Assembly (NCBI GenBank): GCA_024704765.1
Contig: JAKMXF010000354.1
Coordinates: 434,690-498,689 of the forward strand
Origin: Oopsacas minuta
Taxonomy: Eukaryota > Porifera > Hexactinellida > Lyssacinosida > Leucopsacidae
Reading direction: 5' to 3'
Length of the DNA: 64,000 nucleotides
Shown: in pieces, positions 9,543 to 20,000 of the stretch
Position numbering within the stretch: position 1 is the first letter of the stretch
Layout: every line of letters starts with the position of its first letter
Made by a program: the position numbers and the translations under genes
The notes under the pieces: generated by a model
Database searches by the model: none
What the model was told of the DNA's origin: nothing
What the model saw: the letters and a program-made list of their open reading frames with translations, nothing else

Positions 9543-10139
9543 ATGGAGTTTAACACACAGTATAGTAATCAGATTCCTGTCTCAGACTTTGTGAGTTCTC
9601 CATCAACTCACTCTTCATTTACTGATGAAGATTCTATTCTAGAAGAGTTGGGGATAGACTTTAGTTTAATTATAAATAGAACAAAACAAGTTATCAATCC
9701 AATTATGGATTCTCCTGTTTCTTTCTCAAAAGAAGCAGATCTAGTCGGTCCATTAGTTCTATGTTTACTGTTGGGGAGTATTCTACTTTTGGGTGGAAAG
9801 AGTCATTTTGGTTACATATACGGAATAAGCATATTATCGTGTCTTGGGATCTACCTATTGTTAGGAGGGCTAGCTCCACAAACACCGAACTTCATGCTGG
9901 TAGTTAGTGTTCTGGGATATAGTATTCTCCCTATTCTCCTTCTAGCTACACTGGGCATATTTATTTCTATTAATAGTTACGCGTTTGGAAGTCTGATTAC
10001 TCTAATTATCGTCTTGTGGTGCACCTTATCTTCAAGTAGGATATTTGCTCACTCACTAGACATGAAGTCTCAACAGCTGCTAATTGCTTATCCATGTGGT
10101 TTGGTTTATGGCATATTTGCTCTATTAACAATTTTCTGA
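9543..10139 (+). CDS. YIPF5: YIPF5/YIP1A-type Golgi-ER membrane protein
   Basis: The 198-residue protein has a cytosolic amino end with ILEELGIDFSLIINRTKQVINP, followed by the diagnostic DLVGPLVLCLLLGSILLLGG and FGYIYGISILSCLGIYLLL. It ends in QQLLIAYPCGLVYGIFALL. This is the YIPF5/YIPF7 version of the Yip1 domain, with five membrane segments from about residue 65 to the end. YIPF5 binds YIF1 partners and Rab GTPases and cycles in the early secretory pathway. It is shorter than human YIPF5 (257 aa) because the proline/glutamine-rich amino end is reduced. AATAAA occurs at 10185-10190 as a probable polyadenylation signal. Confidence 0.92.
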   Translation: MEFNTQYSNQIPVSDFVSSPSTHSSFTDEDSILEELGIDFSLIINRTKQVINPIMDSPVSFSKEADLVGPLVLCLLLGSILLLGGKSHFGYIYGISILSCLGIYLLLGGLAPQTPNFMLVVSVLGYSILPILLLATLGIFISINSYAFGSLITLIIVLWCTLSSSRIFAHSLDMKSQQLLIAYPCGLVYGIFALLTIF

Positions 10140-10627
10140 TCTGTAGAGTATTATAAAACATTATCTTGTTATTTGTTCATCTATAATAAAACTCAACTCA
10201 ACTATAGTGTGTGTTGTGTGTGGTGTACATCAGTTGAGTTTTCGGACGATTTGCTACTATTTGAAACGATTTATAATTTTATTTCCTCAATAGGGAACAT
10301 ACTATTTTATAGATTAACTTTCGCGCGCTGATTAGTTAGATCAACGAAGCGTCTGGACTCGGCCAAAGTTCACTCAATTATTGGGACAGGCATGCATATC
10401 GGGCCATGCGCAGGGACGGCGCAAACAGTCAGGCTAGTTTAATTATATTGTAATGAGGATCGGGATAATGATTATACGGGAACGAAATTGTACGTATATA
10501 CATTCATTAACAAAACCTGGGCAAATAGCTTGCCACAACGTAACATATTGTGCTTATACTGTATTAATGAGTGGTAATGACATAGATTTTTAATGTATTA
10601 TAGCCTTGAGTTTAACTATATTACTAG
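10140..10627. other. Intergenic region after YIPF5
   Basis: Holds the YIPF5 polyadenylation signal (10185-10190). The rest, including a more GC-balanced patch around 10320-10430, shows no gene or recognisable element. Confidence 0.5.
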
Positions 10628-10834
10628 ATGACTCTCGTTCCATTACTCACTCTTCTTATCTTATCCACATCTTTACATGAATGTACTGGTACTAAGGGTA
10701 GCTACACAACTCTTTCAATACTCAACTCTGGGAGGCTTAACCCTGCTATCACATCCCTGGTATGTATTCTAGTCATTGTAGTTTGTGTTTTGATAGCTAC
10801 CTATGTGTACTGGCCAGTTAGATTCACAAGATAG
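10628..10834 (+). CDS. Possible small secreted-type membrane protein, 68 aa
   Basis: A short frame with a good signal peptide (MTLVPLLTLLILSTSLHECT), a polar stretch of about 25 residues, a membrane segment (SLVCILVIVVCVLIATYVYW) and a four-residue basic tail. This is the layout of a small type I membrane protein. The codon before the ATG is part of TTACTAG, a possible splice acceptor, so it could also be one exon of a larger gene. I do not recognise a family. Length and lack of homology make it tentative. Confidence 0.35.
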   Translation: MTLVPLLTLLILSTSLHECTGTKGSYTTLSILNSGRLNPAITSLVCILVIVVCVLIATYVYWPVRFTR

Positions 10835-10955
10835 GATCAATTCAGACACTAATTATAAATTGATTGTTATCATAATTTGATTTGTATTATTTTCTTCAAT
10901 TACACACTCATTACATTAATAATTTATTACTTAACTTCAAGTTATCTCTATAAGG

Positions 10956-11041
10956 CAGTGGTTCCCAACCTTTTTCACCCCTTTACCAATTTTTACACAT
11001 CCCCTCCGTGGACTACCAAGCCGAAAGGTTGGAACCCACTG
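10956..11041. mobile_element. hAT-type miniature transposon (86 bp, non-autonomous)
   Basis: The left end CAGTGGTTCCCAACCTTTTT and the inverted right end (AAAGGTTGGAACCCACTG) are the classic ends of animal hAT elements. The flanking 8-mers CTATAAGG (10948-10955) and CTATGGGC (11042-11049) agree at six of eight positions, as expected of an old 8 bp target duplication. No coding capacity. Confidence 0.8.
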
Positions 11042-11136
11042 CTATGGGCAGAGTATTTGTGACTCATTAATTATTACATTTATCCATAAAAATAATACGA
11101 AGCCTCACTAGATTTGCAATTCATATTTACTCTGAT

Positions 11137-11973
11137 ATGCTTTTCGACCTGAATAATAACTGGGTAGGAGAAGTAGACAAACTCACTCAGAAACAAACTA
11201 GAATGTTGGCTACCAAGATACAGCGAAATAAACAATTCAAACAAGTGAAGAATATATCCAAGAAGGTGGATAAACCTAGAGAACATCTAATGTTGAATAC
11301 AAACAGTTCTCTTAAGTCTCGTATGGAACAGAAACTGAGCTCTTCTAAGTTCCGCTGGTTAAACGAACAGCTGTACACACAGCATAGTAGTGGTGCTCTC
11401 AAGCTATTCACTGAATCTCCTGAACTATTCTCAGTCTATCATGAGGGGTTTAATCTTCAGACACAAAAATGGCCTGTGAACCCATTGGATCGCATCATTT
11501 CACACCTCAACACCCTCCCAGCTGATCTACTCGTAGCAGATTTGGGCTGTGGAGAGGCACGGCTGTCTCTAGAAGTTGATCAGAAAGTTCTATCATTTGA
11601 TCTGGTAGCTGTCAATAGTAGAGTGATAGCTTGTGACATGCGGAACCTCCCAATTGAGACAGCTACAGTGCACATAGCTGTGTTCTGTCTATCTCTAATG
11701 GGTACTAATGTATTGGAGTTCTTGTTAGAAGCAAGACGAGTACTGAAGCATAGAGGAAATCTAATAATAGCAGAGATTTTTTCTAGATTCGAGGATATCG
11801 ATAAATTCATATCTTCAGTAGAAGAGCTAAACTTCAAAATTGTGAGTAGAGATAATCTCACTGACATGTTTGTATTAATTAAGTTCAGAAGAAAGAAGAT
11901 TAGATCGATTTCTACTCACAAAATCGAAACTGATTTATTCTCACTCAAACCTTGTTTGTATAAGAAAAGATGA
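11137..11973 (+). CDS. RRP8: RRP8, 25S/28S rRNA m1A methyltransferase / nucleomethylin
   Basis: A 278-residue protein with a lysine-rich amino end and a Rossmann methyltransferase domain. The sequence runs SKFRWLNEQLYTQHSSGALKL, then VYHEGF and KWPVNPLDRII. SAM motif I VADLGCGEARL is near residue 132, then IACDMRNLPI, AVFCLSLMGTN, EARRVLKHRGNLIIAE and SRFEDI. These match human RRP8 closely up to the terminal LKPCLYKKR. RRP8 makes N1-methyladenosine in large-subunit rRNA in the nucleolus; in mammals it also acts in rDNA silencing (eNoSC). The amino extension is much shorter than in human (456 aa), so the silencing region may be absent. Single exon. Confidence 0.93.
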   Translation: MLFDLNNNWVGEVDKLTQKQTRMLATKIQRNKQFKQVKNISKKVDKPREHLMLNTNSSLKSRMEQKLSSSKFRWLNEQLYTQHSSGALKLFTESPELFSVYHEGFNLQTQKWPVNPLDRIISHLNTLPADLLVADLGCGEARLSLEVDQKVLSFDLVAVNSRVIACDMRNLPIETATVHIAVFCLSLMGTNVLEFLLEARRVLKHRGNLIIAEIFSRFEDIDKFISSVEELNFKIVSRDNLTDMFVLIKFRRKKIRSISTHKIETDLFSLKPCLYKKR

Positions 11974-12021
11974 TCATAAAAACACTTTGAATGCACTGAG
12001 AAAATGCGAAATTCGGACTTA

Positions 12022-12083
12022 CAGATGAAAGCTTGAATTTATATAAATTTTACATTTACATTATTTCAAGCTTTTCATCTGTG
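12022..12083. repeat. Inverted repeat between RRP8 and eS6
   Basis: ACAGATGAAAGCTTGAA is mirrored by TTCAAGCTTTTCATCTGTG across about 27 AT-rich bases. The segment just before (AAATGCGAAATTCGGACTTA) resembles the satellite unit at 63 kb. Tandem TTTACGTTAA words follow at about 12110-12140. Confidence 0.65.
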
Positions 12084-12268
12084 CAGAGCGAGCAAGCGAA
12101 GCTGCTTGTTTACGTTAATTTACGTTAATTAACGTAAAGCTCGCATGCGATGAGTCTATGAATCCTTTCCTTGACAAAGGATAAAACCTAAGCTGATACA
12201 ATCAACCATTGAGATTCCATATTATTGATTTTTACTGTCTTTATATTTTAGTGATTAGTTAGGGAACA

Positions 12269-13006
12269 ATGGCGGAGATGAAACCAATGAAGCTAAACAT
12301 TGCGTACCCTCCTAATGGGACGCAAAAACTGCTGGAGCTAGAGACTGATGAGGAATATCGCCCGTTTATAGACAAACGTATTTCACAGGAAGTATCTGGT
12401 GATTCTCTAGGGAAAATCTGGAAAGGTTATACCTTTAGGATAACTGGGGGTAACGATAAAGAGGGTTTCCCTATGAAGCAGGGGATATTAACAAATGGGC
12501 GTGTCCGTCTACTGCTGAACAAGAATAGTGGCTGTTACAGACCCAAACGATCTGGTGAGAGGAGGAAAAAATCAGTTAGAGGTTGTATTGTAGATAAGAA
12601 TCTGAGTGTACTCAATCTTATCGTTGTTAAGCGAGGAGAGAAGGAAATACCTGGACTTACAGATAGAGAGATTCCTAATAGATTGGGACCTAAAAGAGTT
12701 GGGAAAATTAGGAAACTATACAATCTGAGTAGGAATGATGACGTCAGGAAGTACGTGTTGAAACGTCCCTTACCACTGAAACCGGGCAAGAAGCAGAGGT
12801 TTAAGGCGCCAAAGATTCAGCGCTTGATCACTCCAGTTCGTCTACGCCGAAAGAGACATCTTAAATCAATCAAGAAAGTAAGAATACAGAAGGGAAAGGA
12901 ACAAGCAGCTGCCTACCAGAAGCTACTCCTGCAGAGAGCTAAAGAAGCGCGTACTCGTCGTGCTAGTAGTATCCAGAAGAGGCGAGCTTCTAGCACGAGA
13001 TCTTAA
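12269..13006 (+). CDS. RPS6: Ribosomal protein eS6 (RPS6)
   Basis: A 245-residue small-subunit protein. Conserved blocks are [79 protein letters not shown] and [11 protein letters not shown]. The carboxy tail [16 protein letters not shown] retains the basophilic serine cluster that S6 kinases phosphorylate downstream of TOR; Raptor is also in this window. The usual eS6 begins at MKLN. Here the frame starts six codons earlier ([10 protein letters not shown]) with the better context (AACAATGGCGG), so a short amino extension is likely. The MKLN methionine at 12287 remains an alternative. A TATATTTTAG acceptor-like sequence precedes the leader. mS35 begins 188 bases downstream on the same strand. 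Confidence 0.97.
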   Translation: MAEMKPMKLNIAYPPNGTQKLLELETDEEYRPFIDKRISQEVSGDSLGKIWKGYTFRITGGNDKEGFPMKQGILTNGRVRLLLNKNSGCYRPKRSGERRKKSVRGCIVDKNLSVLNLIVVKRGEKEIPGLTDREIPNRLGPKRVGKIRKLYNLSRNDDVRKYVLKRPLPLKPGKKQRFKAPKIQRLITPVRLRRKRHLKSIKKVRIQKGKEQAAAYQKLLLQRAKEARTRRASSIQKRRASSTRS

Positions 13007-13194
13007 CTATTTAGATGATTTTTGTAGAAGAGATTTAGGATTAGATTTGTAGGAAAATACTATTAGTGGAGATAATAAATACAAATTTCAATACTTCATA
13101 CGAATAGGATAATTTATCAATTATTACTTTTTGGAAATTATTAGAACGAATTAATCATATTTCGCATTCCATCGTTTTCACACAAACGACACTA

Positions 13195-13962
13195 ATGTTG
13201 TCTATCCGTTTATTAATATTGAGCCTGAGATTGGGTACACACTCCTCTAGAATCAGTACATGTCCTCTCTTACTAAAACTAAAGCAACCTGGTATGGCTA
13301 AACGTAGGGTTAGACAGCCAACCTTCAGAATGAATGAATCATTTCAGTTCCTGGATTATCAGAGGTGTTCATTGCAGCAGTGGAGTGATGTATATGAAGA
13401 CAATGATTGGAGTGATATATACCCTACTGAGAAGCCGTTCGATCCTTATCTCATAGGGCTACCTATAAGAGCTGGGGGACATAGGATAAGGAAAGAATTG
13501 CCTCCACTCGCGGAGGGTAACGTTGTATTTTGGGAAGATACAAATTTCTTCCATTTAACTCCACCAGCTATTCAAAAGCATTGTGAGGCACTCAAACCTC
13601 TCTGCACAGAATGGCCGTCTGACTTACCTTACTGTCCTATAGAAGTGGAAACTGTAGATTTCTTACTACCTGGAAATGAGAGGTATCATCAAGACGGGAG
13701 ACATGTCAGGATGGAAATAGATTTCGATTCACTTAACTTATCAGCTCGACCTCGTGAGAAAATGTTAGAATTGTTAGGAGATAAGTACGACATAGACAAG
13801 AATGTTATTAAACTGGAGTCACGAAGATGTCCCACTAAAACACAGAATAAAGAATATCTATACTATTTACTTAAAGTGCTATACTACGAAGCTAACCGTA
13901 CCGAGAAATGGGAAGAAATGAGATTAGTTAAGACCGAGTCTGTTGATAAAACTAGTAAATGA
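13195..13962 (+). CDS. MRPS35: Mitochondrial ribosomal protein mS35
   Basis: A 255-residue protein. The first ~35 residues (MLSIRLLILSLRLGTHSSRI) are hydrophobic and basic without acids, as in a mitochondrial presequence. The body matches MRPS35: DWSDIYPTEKPFDPYLIGLPI, then NFFHLTPPAIQKHCEALKPL, CTEWPSDLPYCPIEVETVDF, SLNLSARPREKMLELLGDKY and SRRCPTKTQNKEYLYYLLKVL. It belongs to the head of the mitochondrial small subunit. It is shorter than human (323 aa) at the carboxy end. It sits between eS6 and GCFC2/PAXBP1 with very short spacers (188 and 118 bases). Confidence 0.93.
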   Translation: MLSIRLLILSLRLGTHSSRISTCPLLLKLKQPGMAKRRVRQPTFRMNESFQFLDYQRCSLQQWSDVYEDNDWSDIYPTEKPFDPYLIGLPIRAGGHRIRKELPPLAEGNVVFWEDTNFFHLTPPAIQKHCEALKPLCTEWPSDLPYCPIEVETVDFLLPGNERYHQDGRHVRMEIDFDSLNLSARPREKMLELLGDKYDIDKNVIKLESRRCPTKTQNKEYLYYLLKVLYYEANRTEKWEEMRLVKTESVDKTSK

Positions 13963-13993
13963 ATAATTACTATTTAAATGCAATAAATGCTCT

Positions 13994-14037
13994 TAAATAT
14001 ATACTCAGGACTAAATATATACTCAGGACTAAATATC
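13994..14037. repeat. 18 bp tandem repeat
   Basis: TAAATATATACTCAGGAC occurs twice head to tail (13994-14011 and 14012-14029), followed by a partial third copy. It fills the short spacer between mS35 and GCFC2/PAXBP1. Confidence 0.8.
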
Positions 14038-14080
14038 TACGAATCTTTATTATTACTCTTAATTGATAATATTAGCAAAT

Positions 14081-17000
14081 ATGATTGTATCTGGTAAGTT
14101 CAGAGGAAAAAAGAGGAATTTCAGGAAGCGGGTGTCTGATAGTTTGGGGGAGGGAGGAGATCCTACTCAAGATACAGATCCAGTCTCTATCGTACAGCAA
14201 GCACCCACTCATATGCTGGTAGGATTACACAGTAAGCATAGAATACAGTTAACACACAATATTAAACTGATTCAGCAATGTTAAGTATAACGTATAATAT
14301 TCTAACTAATTCTAATGTTGTAGGAGATTACAAGCAAACAACTAGACTTCCAAACACACGATTCAAGCAATGATGAAGATTCTATAGAACCTGTAAAACT
14401 GAAGAGAACCTCTCACAGCAGAAAGATGACGAAAGATAGCTTAACTCATAAAGCTGTATCTGAAATAGGCTCAGCACGTGACCTGTGTAATACTACTGGT
14501 TCGTTAGAGATAGATCCTTCACGTCTGGAGCTAGATACTGCTCCAATTGATGAGGTAAGCTAAGGTTAGTAAGCTCAGCTCCATCGACTCAACCTGTTCC
14601 AACTATTATATGCTATGTATTTCCTAGCATAATATTATAATACAATTTCAAGGTCACTAATAATTTAATTTACAAGTTATGGTAGTGTTACAATCCTCAG
14701 CTAAAATACAAAAATATTTAGTTCGGGCTATTAACTAGAGCTGTCAGATGACTCGTTAGCTAGCTGAGTAGACACTAGTTGATAGGAGGGAGGATTTGGT
14801 TTTCTTTTTATCTTATGCAGAATAGTGCTCTCTCTGTCATTGATTTTTCTGCCAATTGGATTCTTTATCTTAAACTGTCTAGCTTCTGAATAGTTACCCC
14901 TTCTCTTTAGCATTCTGCGTTTATATCCACCCCAATACAGCCAGGAAGCTAAGCAGATAAGAACGTTAGATAGACAAGAACATAGTAGTAGAGGCATAGA
15001 GGAGAATAAAATAGGCTGAATACATTCTGTGAGGTTAAATTCTAGTATATCGGAGATCTTGTTAGGTATATACACCTCTGTAGTTATAACTTGTGTAGTA
15101 TTAGCATCAGTACTGATAGGCTGTGTTGTTGTAGTGAAGGTAGAAGCATCAGTGTCAACTGGGCTATTTATAGTTGTAGAGGAAGCAGTAGAGATCTTCT
15201 GTGTACTAATAGTAGTAGCAGAACTAATAGGTTCTGTAGTTGTGGATTGTGAAGTAGAGGCTGCGCTTGTTTGTGTCGTAGTAGATACAGTTGTATCAGA
15301 ATCAATCTGAGGTAATTCAGTCGTATTGGTAGTAGTATTAGGTTCTTGTATTGAAATGTTACAATCCTCTCCCTCCCATCCGTCGTTACACAAACATCCC
15401 ATCACGTGATGACACGAGGAATTTCCACTACAAACACACTCTTCCAAACATTTATCTCCGTATTTTCCTTCTGAACACTCATCCTGACATTTATTCCCCT
15501 CATATCCAGGACTGCATATACACACACCTGTCTCAGGATGACACGTACCATGTGTAGAACACCAACACACCCTGTTACAGTTAGTTCCGTAGAAATGTAT
15601 CGGGCATGTGTTCTCACACAATTCTCCAATCCATCCGTCATCACACACACAAGTTCCCCCTGTCTCACAGCTCCCATGCTCTCCACAGGTACCGTTACCA
15701 CACATAAGCTCAGCACAATCTAATCCAGTCCATGGCTCAGAGCACTCGCATTCTCCTTCCACACACTCTCCATGCTGATTACAATCTTGTGGCACACAGC
15801 TCTCTTTATGTGCACACAAAATGGTAGATACTTGTCGCATACACCTGTATTCAGGACTAGGACAATGATCACTAACATGGTTCCCTAGTACCCCATCTCT
15901 TATAAGAGTAGCAGACCCTCCCCCGTCTAGATTAATAGCATTTACTGCTCCCTGTCGTATCATTATATCAGCTAATTCAAACAGGTTTATTCCTCTCTTC
16001 CTAGTCTGTCCATCTATTACAACCATCATTACTCTACCCTGCTCGTCATGACCTATTGCTGTACGTGCAGATATCACGTTAACGAAATGAGTTAGATTTC
16101 CTGTATCCTCGTTATTATCAGATTCTATATGCATACTCTCATTCACAAAGTTGCTACCATTCTTTACTAACCATATTATCCCACTCACCAGCTGTATGAA
16201 GGGATCTGTTTTGTCCTTAACCTCTTCATTAGATAGATACCCCACGTATATGTTACCACTCGCTTTTATACCAAAGTTAGCATTGACTACATTAGCTGAC
16301 TCTCTGACAAATCTACCATCTGAAACTATATTCCCTAAACACGCACTAGTTCCCATTCTGAAGAATCCAGCGTTCTGAGCTACAATACAGCCTCCGTTAC
16401 GTTTGCTGGCAGTTGTCATTACTGTAGCACGGACAGGCCAGAATCCATTACAAGTACCTGTTGTGTATGGTTCCAATACAGAGAAGGTGGTACGTGGGTG
16501 ATCAACAAATGTAACTGTACCTAATGCAGACCTTTTTGGGTCTGTTGTTGCGTCTATGAATTGCAGAGTCTGAATATGTGGGTATTCATCTGGATTAGGT
16601 TCGTGTGTCTCGTAGAAATGTGTGAAGTTTGTTGTTTTGTTTGTTGATCTTTCTAGACGTGGATTATCTGAGAAGGGAGAGAGAATATCTGTAAGGGAAC
16701 TAGCGATAGGTTCAGCTCTGATACTTTTCGCATTTCGTATATTAGTATACTCTCCTGCCTCTTTATTGAGCGTCAGTCCCAGCTGTAGCAGCGCCAGTAG
16801 AATTGATAATTGTAGAAGATTTATCATTCCGCTAACACTAATAATAAAGGAAATTTTGCTAATAGTAACTTAGAATAAGATAACTCATTGGAATACATAC
16901 AGCTCTAATGACATTGCGATCATTTCTTGGTTGGATTAGAATGAGTTAGTTGGCCAGTTCAGTTTGATAATAGTTATTCGTTGTTAAATACAGTATTTGC

Positions 17001-20000
17001 GAGCAATAAAATCACCATAAAATATATAGACATTCCTAGCCAGATTTAGAAAGCTTGGAGGTGTCATAGTGCCTCTCTCCTGAATATATTAACGATCATA
17101 TTAATATATTAACATTGGATATTCTACAGTAATTCCAGCCAGTAGATTTATAGAAGTATTTCAATCTGTAGACATAATCTGCTGCTGTATGCGGCTTACA
17201 CATAATCTTATGTAGTGATCTCCATACGCCATATTATATGGCTTACTGAATTGTTAGTGCTCTATTCAATCTATTGTAATTATAAGGTCGGAAAATAATT
17301 GAGAATAGGTTTTCATTGGAGAGAAAATAGATCCCAGCTCACAATGATTTACATCTTAGACAGGAATCTACTGAGAATTAAAATCTACTCTAAGCAAATC
17401 TCAGAGTATATACATCTTAAAGTATCCACTTATAACTTGCGTTCTACATTATAAACCAATACCAATCCATTACAAATTTACTCTAGTCATATTATAGGAT
17501 GTAGTCAGTAGTGGTGAGCTAACGAAGCTGAGATCTAACGTACAGATCGGTACAATTCCAGATGCTACTACAATCCATCTGGCTAAGAAACAGCGAGAGA
17601 TTGCTAGAAGAAAACAGGAACAGGACACAAGCGATCCGTTACCTACCTTCATCCCTATTAACAAACGTACCACCAAAACAGAGGATGTCCTGATGCATAA
17701 AACTCAGCACAATTCTTCTAGACTGATTAGAGAAGAGATGGATGTTGATCTTAGCGAGGAGGATGAATGTCTTACTAAGAATCAAGATTCTGATAAAAAC
17801 AGACAAAATAAAAATCCTTACAATCGGGAAATTAGTTCAGATGAAGATGAAGAGGTAATATCAAATATAACCGTAACTTACCAGTTAATAATACGTATGA
17901 TTATTTATCATTTGGTACAACTTATTTGCTTAAGTATGTATGTTGTGAGTTAATTTTGTTCCAACAAGCCTGTAACAGTATAATGTATGCTAAATATTAG
18001 TAGACACGTGCTTATGAAATTCTCCAGATCGACATTAATTATTTACCCGATCATTTCTTAACAAGATTTATTCGAATGGTAGGTATAATCGATAAAAGAG
18101 GAAAAATATAGTTAATACAAGAATTATACAACATTATGAGTAGGTATCATAAAATACAGACAAACAGACACAATCTCTACAAATGCAATAATTCAATGAA
18201 TTTTCAGATCATCAGAGGGATAAATATTACCATTAATTATAGTTCCTTTCAACCCTGTGTTCTTGGACCGATTTCAGAATTAAATTACCAGGTCCATGAA
18301 GTAGGAATATTACCATTGCTGCCTGAATGAATAAACCAAGCGTTAGAAATTTCGCGAGAAGACTCAACCCTTCTAATCCGAATCCATCAACCTCACTGAT
18401 TCCCATCAGTGCTGTAAGTGCAGGTAGAATTATTAACATTAATCCTATGAATCTATGAAATACCATTATTGTTTCTTTGTACCGTAGAGCCATTCCTGTT
18501 GGAATTAGGAACACAACTATGCCTACCAACCATTGTATTGCTAACATCACAATAGTGGTAATCCCAAACCAGCTGTGTATGCTGGTGAAATTCACTGCTT
18601 TCGAGTCAATTTTTATTTTTAGCACAATTCCGAATCCAGCTATTGCGAATAGAAGACTGGCCAATAGGATAACTGCATGGGATATCTTGAGAATAATACG
18701 ATCTAGCTTTATGATCTTGTAACGATATATCAGCATTGCGTTAGGTGGTAAGATACATAAACCCAATATCATGAACAACTTGTGGAGGTTGAAGAATTGA
18801 GGAGTGTTGGGGTCGAATGAAAATCCTTGATTTGATGCTGTATTTGGCTTGAGGTCAATATTGACAGTTAGAAAAGAGAAGAGGAGAGCTATGTTAGTCA
18901 GTACAACTATATTAACGATTATTATTACTACAATTCTGCCCCATTTACTAGACATAATCCTTAAGTAAGGGAAGTAATCTTTAAGCGCGATTATTTCTTC
19001 TTCCTTTTCCCTTTGAATTGTCGTGAGGGGTGTACCTTCATCCATTGTTTTGCTTGGTATAGGTTCTTCTACTATATGTCCCTACAGTTATGTATATGAT
19101 CTATTTATAGTTATCAGATAATATTGATTGTATATAGCTATCATGTTAATATCTTATTACAAAATCGTGATGCGCATGATACTATTGAAACTGCCTTTAT
19201 CCATATCATGTGCTCCCTCTCACGTTTTTAATTAGCATTCACCAACTACAGGACATATTTATACTTGTATATCCATATTCCACAATATAATACAATATGA
19301 TATACTACATGGCTTCACACATAATTATTACTATTGAATATGATATCGATCTCAGCAGTCAATTGGTATTTTTGTGTGGATTGATCTCATATGACTCTTA
19401 AATAATATAATATTTTAAGATATGCTTGATCTCATATGACTCTTAAATAATATAATATTTTAGGATATGCTTGATCTCATATAACTCTTAAATAATATAA
19501 TATTTTAGGATATGCTTGATTATTGAGCTATTGCATTATGTTGTATTGGAAATTTTCACTCAGTGACTATCTTGTGTAATTTACTTGATCTATTAAGTAT
19601 GCCCTGACTGCAACTGTACATTCTTTGTTGCTGGTCACATGTTATGCCAAGGTATTGTAATAGCCAAATCTAGATTATTTCGTTAATTATCTCCTTACAA
19701 AACCAGGTAATGAGATGGGAAGAAGAACAAATGATGAAAGGAGTAACTACTGGTGTAATTACAGAAGAATATGCTGTACCTGATCAACAAGGAGGGAACT
19801 ATCCTAATACTACAGGTTATTCTGGTTATGGAGAATATTATCATAGAAATGATACGAATACTGAGAATAGAAATATTTATTCAGGGACAGAACAATATTG
19901 GAGAGATACAGAAAATAGGTTAGTTGAAACATCTAATGTAGATTCTATCTTTTTTATGAGGACCTACATCCATAGTTTCATGATTGTCTCTCAACTTACC

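Noticed and set aside
10877-11062. 61-codon frame upstream of RRP8
   Set aside because: It runs through the hAT-type miniature element and has no domain; it is explained by the transposon sequence.
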